43,677 bases of DNA from Bacillota bacterium. GTDB lineage: Bacteria; Bacillota; Clostridia; Lachnospirales; Lachnospiraceae. Location: positions 1 through 43,677 of the forward strand of contig JAEZUR010000035.1 of NCBI GenBank assembly GCA_023420935.1, in the 5' to 3' direction. Positions 42,912 to 43,677 of the stretch are shown here, in pieces. A program made the position numbers and the translations under genes. The notes beneath the pieces are model-generated. The model did no database searches. It saw only the letters and a program-made list of their open reading frames with translations, and was not told the origin of the DNA. How positions within the stretch are numbered: position 1 is the first letter of the stretch; every line of letters starts with the position of its first letter.

Positions 42912-43676
42912 TCATAATATTTCAATCTCCTTAGCCATAATCAAGTTGCTATCCAATTTTACAGGTATAAATCTTATCCGCTTACCAATTCTAAACATAT
43001 TACTTCTATCGTCAATTATTACTTCATCACGATTAATAAAATACTCTTGGGCATTATCGTCTTTTACAAATCCACTAATATTTTCTTTATTTAAGTATAC
43101 TATTTCTCCTTCTATCTTATTTGGTAAGATAGCCTGTTCTATTAAATTTTCTGAAATCTTAGTGATTTTCTTAATAAAATCACCTGTAACTCTGCTGCGT
43201 GATTTGTCCAATCTTTCACTACCAGTTAAATAATGAGTTGGAATTTCTCTATAAATACAGTAGGCATAATCAAAAGCATATACAGTGCTTTTCCTTCCTG
43301 TACCTTGTTCAATTATCTTAATAAGATTATATTCAGCAGATTTATTTACATATTTAATAAGACTTAAAGATTTATTTGGAAATGTAAATCTATATGCTCC
43401 GCGACTTTTACATACTTTTACTAAATCTAATAACCATTCTTGTTCACTTGTAGAAAATAAAGACTCCTGACTTTTTGATTGTTCTTCTAATGCATTTCTT
43501 ATATCATCTAGATTTACTTTATCACTGCCTTTAGCTCTCTTATATGCTTCGTTCATTGCCATATCAATCAAGTGAACTAACCTTCTCATATTTCCCTCAG
43601 AAGCATATATTAGCTGTTCTATTACCGCAAAATTACCACTTGTCACATAGAACAAATCCTCTATTGTGCATTCTTC
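42912..43676 (-). CDS. AAA-type ATPase, C-terminal part (partial at window edge)
   Basis: The 254 visible residues run into the right edge, so the nucleotide-binding part is missing. Residues 1-50 (EECTIEDLFYVTSGNFAVIEQLIYASEGNMRRLVHLIDMAMNEAYKRAKG) look like the sensor-2 lid of an AAA+ or Cdc6-like ATPase, where GNMRRLVHLID carries the sensor arginine. Next is a winged-helix-like region (WLLDLVKVCKSRGAYRFTFPNKSLSLIKYV). The last 65 residues (GEIVYLNKENISGFVKDDNAQEYFINRDEVI, then IGKRIRFIPVKLDSNLIMAKEIEIL) have the strand pattern of a cold-shock/OB domain. It could be a replication or regulatory ATPase of a mobile element. Confidence 0.75.
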   Translation of the reverse strand, partial: EECTIEDLFYVTSGNFAVIEQLIYASEGNMRRLVHLIDMAMNEAYKRAKGSDKVNLDDIRNALEEQSKSQESLFSTSEQEWLLDLVKVCKSRGAYRFTFPNKSLSLIKYVNKSAEYNLIKIIEQGTGRKSTVYAFDYAYCIYREIPTHYLTGSERLDKSRSRVTGDFIKKITKISENLIEQAILPNKIEGEIVYLNKENISGFVKDDNAQEYFINRDEVIIDDRSNMFRIGKRIRFIPVKLDSNLIMAKEIEIL

Positions 43677-43677
43677 A

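Noticed and set aside
1..43677. CRISPR array, rRNA gene, complete insertion sequence or transposase
   Set aside because: No regularly spaced 24-40 bp repeats with unique spacers, no rRNA sequence and no transposase or integrase frame were seen; the 12-bp array has no spacers.

Overview
The window looks like a chromosomal segment of a low-GC, Gram-positive anaerobe of the Clostridia, most like the Lachnospiraceae (Lachnoclostridium-type). This is inferred from base composition, strong AGGAGG-type ribosome sites, frequent TTG starts, the TPP-riboswitch thiamine operon, CUT1 sugar transporters that lack their own ATPase, BspA-type leucine-rich repeat proteins and a clostridial agr locus. No 16S gene or other definitive taxonomic marker is present.

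Layout. 1-1173: the start of a leftward gene (probable XRE regulator) and a secreted protein of unknown function. 1314-1512: first copy of a long hairpin repeat. 1557-4775: leftward thiD-thiC-thiE operon with a promoter, a TPP riboswitch, its terminator, and a second kind of palindromic repeat inserted in the leader. 4944-5453: unknown small protein. 5526-13802: leftward maltodextrin-type block (chemoreceptor, binding protein, two permeases, 4-alpha-glucanotransferase, LacI regulator) with an array of five 12-bp operator-like repeats before the binding-protein gene. 14114-14836: XRE regulator and membrane protein pair. 14857-15060: second hairpin repeat. 15193-17390: ROK regulator and MFS permease. 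17530-21512: HD hydrolase, HEAT-like protein, YfjL-like pair, a CTP-synthase-like amidotransferase homologue without its catalytic His/Glu, and a SIMPL protein. 21631-23934: large BspA-type LRR surface protein. 24508-27780: a second sugar ABC transporter, rightward.

28090-30910 is a complete agr quorum-sensing locus in the order agrA, agrC, agrD, agrB (leftward). It includes a 47-residue agrD that is easy to miss and a promoter with two 22-bp-spaced direct repeats just upstream of the -35 box, as expected for a LytTR activator. Next to it, 31081-38973 is rich in integral membrane proteins: a DUF3810-type HExxH protein, two CPBP/Abi proteases and one divergent relative, unknown membrane proteins, an internalin-like LRR protein, and a LytTR/DUF3021 pair.

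39416-43677 looks like the edge of an accessory region. It holds an AraC regulator fused to a BtrH-like domain, a 20-bp tRNA 3'-end fragment followed by a terminator (the expected scar of integration into a tRNA gene), a secreted Ig-like protein, and the C-terminal part of an AAA-type ATPase ending in a cold-shock-like domain. A 39-bp imperfect direct repeat occurs on both sides of this stretch.

The main points for a second look are the hairpin repeat family whose arms differ in sequence but stay self-complementary, the agr locus with its predicted peptide, the tandem operator array, the tRNA-derived att-like site, and the amidotransferase homologue with a FQPQ motif.
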